From assembly GCA_905221605.1 (NCBI GenBank), contig CAJNDS010002719.1, positions 1 through 64,000 on the forward strand: 64,000 bases of DNA. The letters are read 5' to 3'. Below are positions 22,972 to 64,000 of the stretch, piece after piece (the stretch's first letter is position 1; every line of letters starts with the position of its first letter). The translations under genes and the position numbers were made by a program. The notes under the pieces were generated by a model, which saw only the letters and a program-made list of their open reading frames with translations, was not told where the DNA came from and ran no database searches. The DNA is from Symbiodinium natans (taxonomy: Eukaryota; Sar; Dinophyceae; Suessiales; Symbiodiniaceae).

Positions 22972-24487
22972 TTGTGGCTGTAAGCAGGGGCCGTGGGGCA
23001 GATATGTCGGGAATCTGCAAGTTGGGTGGGCACCTTGGAAACTGTAGGGGTTTAGGGGTTTTAGGGTTTTAGGGTTTAGGGTTTTAGGGTTTAGGGTTAG
23101 GGGTTTAGGGTTTTCAAATCAAGCATATGGGAATATTACTCGAATGCCTATGAAAGTCCCCGGAGCATAAACTTGTTTCGGGAACACTTTAAACCCGAGG
23201 TATAGGGGGCTTGCAGACAAGCTGCTGCAAAAAACATAACTGTGTTGTGCCCAGGTCTTCTGCCGAATCGTTTACTCACTGCCGCCCGCACTGCCTGCGC
23301 ACAGTCCACTGCCATCCCCTACTACGGGCTGGACTCTAACAGGCTTCTGAGACTCTCTTTTTCTACCCTACCCAGCTATTTGCTTAAGAACCCCCCAAAC
23401 AGAAATTAAACACTCCACCCAACTCCCTCAGGTGGTTCCCTCTACGTACCTACCCCCCCCCCCCCATGAACCCCCGGCCCCTAAGAACCCGATAGACTTG
23501 AAATCTCCAGACGCAGATGCTACGTCGGGCTCCTATAATTGGGAATTGGGGGCAGTGGGTGTCTTGGAATAACTCCCTACGATCCTGCAAGGGATTCGAT
23601 AGGGTACCCGGCCTACTTCCAAGACTTCCCAAGAGGGTTTAGGGTTTAGGGTTAAGGGTTTAGGGTTGAGGTTTTAGGGTACGAAGAGCCAGTGAGTTTG
23701 CAACTTCGGACGTGCCTTCTATCCGATTATTCTTGGGCGCGCGCCAGCTACAAAGAGAGTAGCGGATAATCAGCCAACGAAAGCGCAATACAGGGGTCGA
23801 GAATACTTGCTAATAGGCTTCCCTTCTGGTCCCCTATATAAATATACCATAATAGCCCCCCAAACCCCATTCTAATCATTTAGGCTCCTATGTAATAGCC
23901 ACCAAAACCGTATTCTAATCATTTAGGCTCCTAGATTATGGCAGGAGTAGGAGGGCTCGGGTGCAGTGGTGCGTGTCTCAAGACAGGCCACATCTCTAAT
24001 CCCCTGACCCTTAGCCCACCTTCGAACCAATATCAATAAAGACCAACTGAAGGTTCCCTCTGTATTTATACGGAAGTTTTTGGAAAGTGGGGTTTTTGGA
24101 AATCGGGGTGCCCGGGAGTTCCTGTAAGCCTGTAGTAAGGATTGCTGCTTTTGGGGTTGCCCCTAGTTTGGGAGACGCCATATTGCCTTTGTATATATAT
24201 GGAACCCAAAACCCTAAAACCCAAACGAAAAACAAAACATAATTCCCAAGGAAACTATAGAGCTCTGCACACGGTAGTAGGGTCAGACTTAGGGCTTAGT
24301 AGGCTCTAGGGGCCCAGAAATTCCCGGGGTCTCAAAATGGCAGCCCCTTTGGAGAGGTCTAGGCTTTAGGGTTTAGGCTTTAGGGTTTAGGGTTTAGGGT
24401 TAGAATGTTCCAGAGCAAACCCCAGGAGACCATACCGCATGACAAAGGCTTTTGTGGATTCGGTCACCGCGCCAACCCCCAGCCACT
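22972..24487. other. Region downstream of recovered MCM4 exons, no confirmed gene
   Basis: Should contain the MCM4 terminal exon and 3' flank. It also holds a partial family H element near 23425-23470, a duplicated CTAATCATTTAGGCTCCTA (23872-23934) and short TTTAGGG runs. No polyadenylation signal can be assigned. Confidence 0.4.
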
Positions 24488-24729
24488 CAAGGTCGTTTAA
24501 AAAAGGCACATCCAAAAACCGTCCATTCAAAAAATGCTCTGTTTAAGCTAGCACCGTTTTCTAACACAATCTTTACATTGTCCAATAGTTGATTGAAAAG
24601 TGCGAATGCCAGCGTCGTTGTTAACTCATTCATCGGTTTGATGCAACCATCAATCATATGGTTCTTACAAATACGACCAATCGTTGCATCTTGTCTGATA
24701 CGTGGAAGGTGTTGAAAGCGAAAGGTTTA
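24488..24729 (-). pseudogene. AT-rich ORF with ankyrin-like helix, probable inserted remnant
   Basis: About 79 open codons end in TGA, with no start codon near the 5' edge. They contain NELTTTLAFALFNQLLDNVK followed by IVLENGASLN, resembling half of an ankyrin repeat (LL..GA..N). Base composition is much more AT-rich than its neighbours and codons end mostly in A or T. It sits just downstream of the last recovered MCM4 exon, so it is in the final intron or 3' flank. I infer a transferred or viral fragment; the family match is weak. Confidence 0.4.
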
Positions 24730-24897
24730 GCAGGGCTTGTTAGGAAGTACGTAAAGGGGTAACAAGCAGCCTAAACCCCAAACCCCAAACCCCAAACCCT
24801 AAACCCTTCCCCGCTGACCACGCTTCAGTGGCCAGGACAGTTTATCGCTTCCCCCAACTCGGAACCCCCCAAGAGCTCGCCCCAACTTTGCAGGCGC

Positions 24898-63500
<38,603 letters not shown>

Positions 63501-63856
63501 CTGAGCACCTAAGCCCCTGAACCCGCCTTGCTGCCCAAGGGAGATTAAGGGTTTAGGGTTAGGGCTTTACGGAGTTTAGGGAGTTGAGGGAGTTTAGGGA
63601 GTTTAGGGTTTAGGGTAGGCGCGCGCACACACACAGACACACTCAGACAAACCACCCTTCAGAAAGGGGGTTCGCACAAGCCGAAGCTGCATCCTGTTTC
63701 TTCATCTACTTTACCTACTTGGTTGCGTCGAGTGATCCTACACAGACTGCAAAGTTCTATTGCCTACATCGGCGTCGATGACAGCAATTGGCAACGTTCG
63801 TTGAGCAAGGTTCCTGCAGTTGGAGTGGGGGGGCGTTACCTCCAACTGCTTACAGG

Positions 63857-63987
63857 GTCCTTAGGGGAGGGTGTTCATGGGGGGGGTAGGTACCTCGGGA
63901 ACCTAAGGGAACCTTCGGGAGTAGTGGGGAGTATCTAGTTGGGAACCTTGGGTTACATATCCCCCTTGAACCCCCTCCCTTAAGAGT
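63857..63987. mobile_element. MITE-like element, family H
   Basis: TCATGGGGGGGGTAGGTACC and TTACATATCCCCCTTGAACC, ends GGGTCCTTAGGGG and CCCTTAAGAGTT; at the window edge. Confidence 0.78.
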
Positions 63988-64000
63988 TCTATAAACTGTG

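Overview
This window is nuclear DNA from a protist, and I infer a dinoflagellate. Three things support that. Telomere-type TTTAGGG/CCCTAAA repeats are scattered through all 64 kb. Introns whose ends can be fixed by protein homology use GC and GA donors as well as GT. Nearly every acceptor is AG followed by an exonic G. There are no bacterial operons, rRNA genes, tRNA genes or CRISPR arrays that I can recognise.

The one gene identified with confidence is MCM4, a subunit of the MCM2-7 replicative helicase. It lies on the minus strand and is split into very short exons spread over about 24.9-63.5 kb. I pieced together 45 consecutive exon segments, about 2.1 kb of coding sequence (about 690 codons) within 38.6 kb. 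The mean exon is about 46 bases (14-79) and the mean intron about 0.8 kb. In transcript order they cover the N-terminal A domain, the zinc-binding region, the OB-fold region, Walker A, Walker B, the arginine-finger region, the lid and the C-terminal winged-helix region. The 5' end lies beyond position 64000, and the last exon is not certain. The exons were found by matching conserved MCM motifs and requiring reading phase to be kept across each junction; simple ORF calling misses nearly all of them.

From 1 to about 22.5 kb the same architecture continues: GC-rich, exon-like blocks of 35-70 bases sit between repeat arrays. Several read well on the minus strand, but I do not recognise the protein(s), so those calls are tentative. 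A broken tandem copy of the PDF motif known from OSB-type organellar single-stranded-DNA-binding proteins lies at 1.67-2.06 kb, also on the minus strand.

The rest is intron and intergenic filler: (i) more than a hundred short arrays of TTTAGGG or variants (TTTTAGGG, TTTAGGGG, TTTGGGG, TTGAGGG, TTTGGGC), each often uniform within itself; (ii) at least eleven families of about 90-130 bp palindromic, MITE-like elements, most with 3-5 copies; (iii) G homopolymers of 22-39 bases, trinucleotide satellites and a few AT-rich islands. In about half of the MCM4 exons the flanking arrays point so that the intron RNA begins with UUUAGGG repeats and ends with CCCUAAA repeats. The two intron ends could therefore pair. 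This layout is the most interesting signal in the window.
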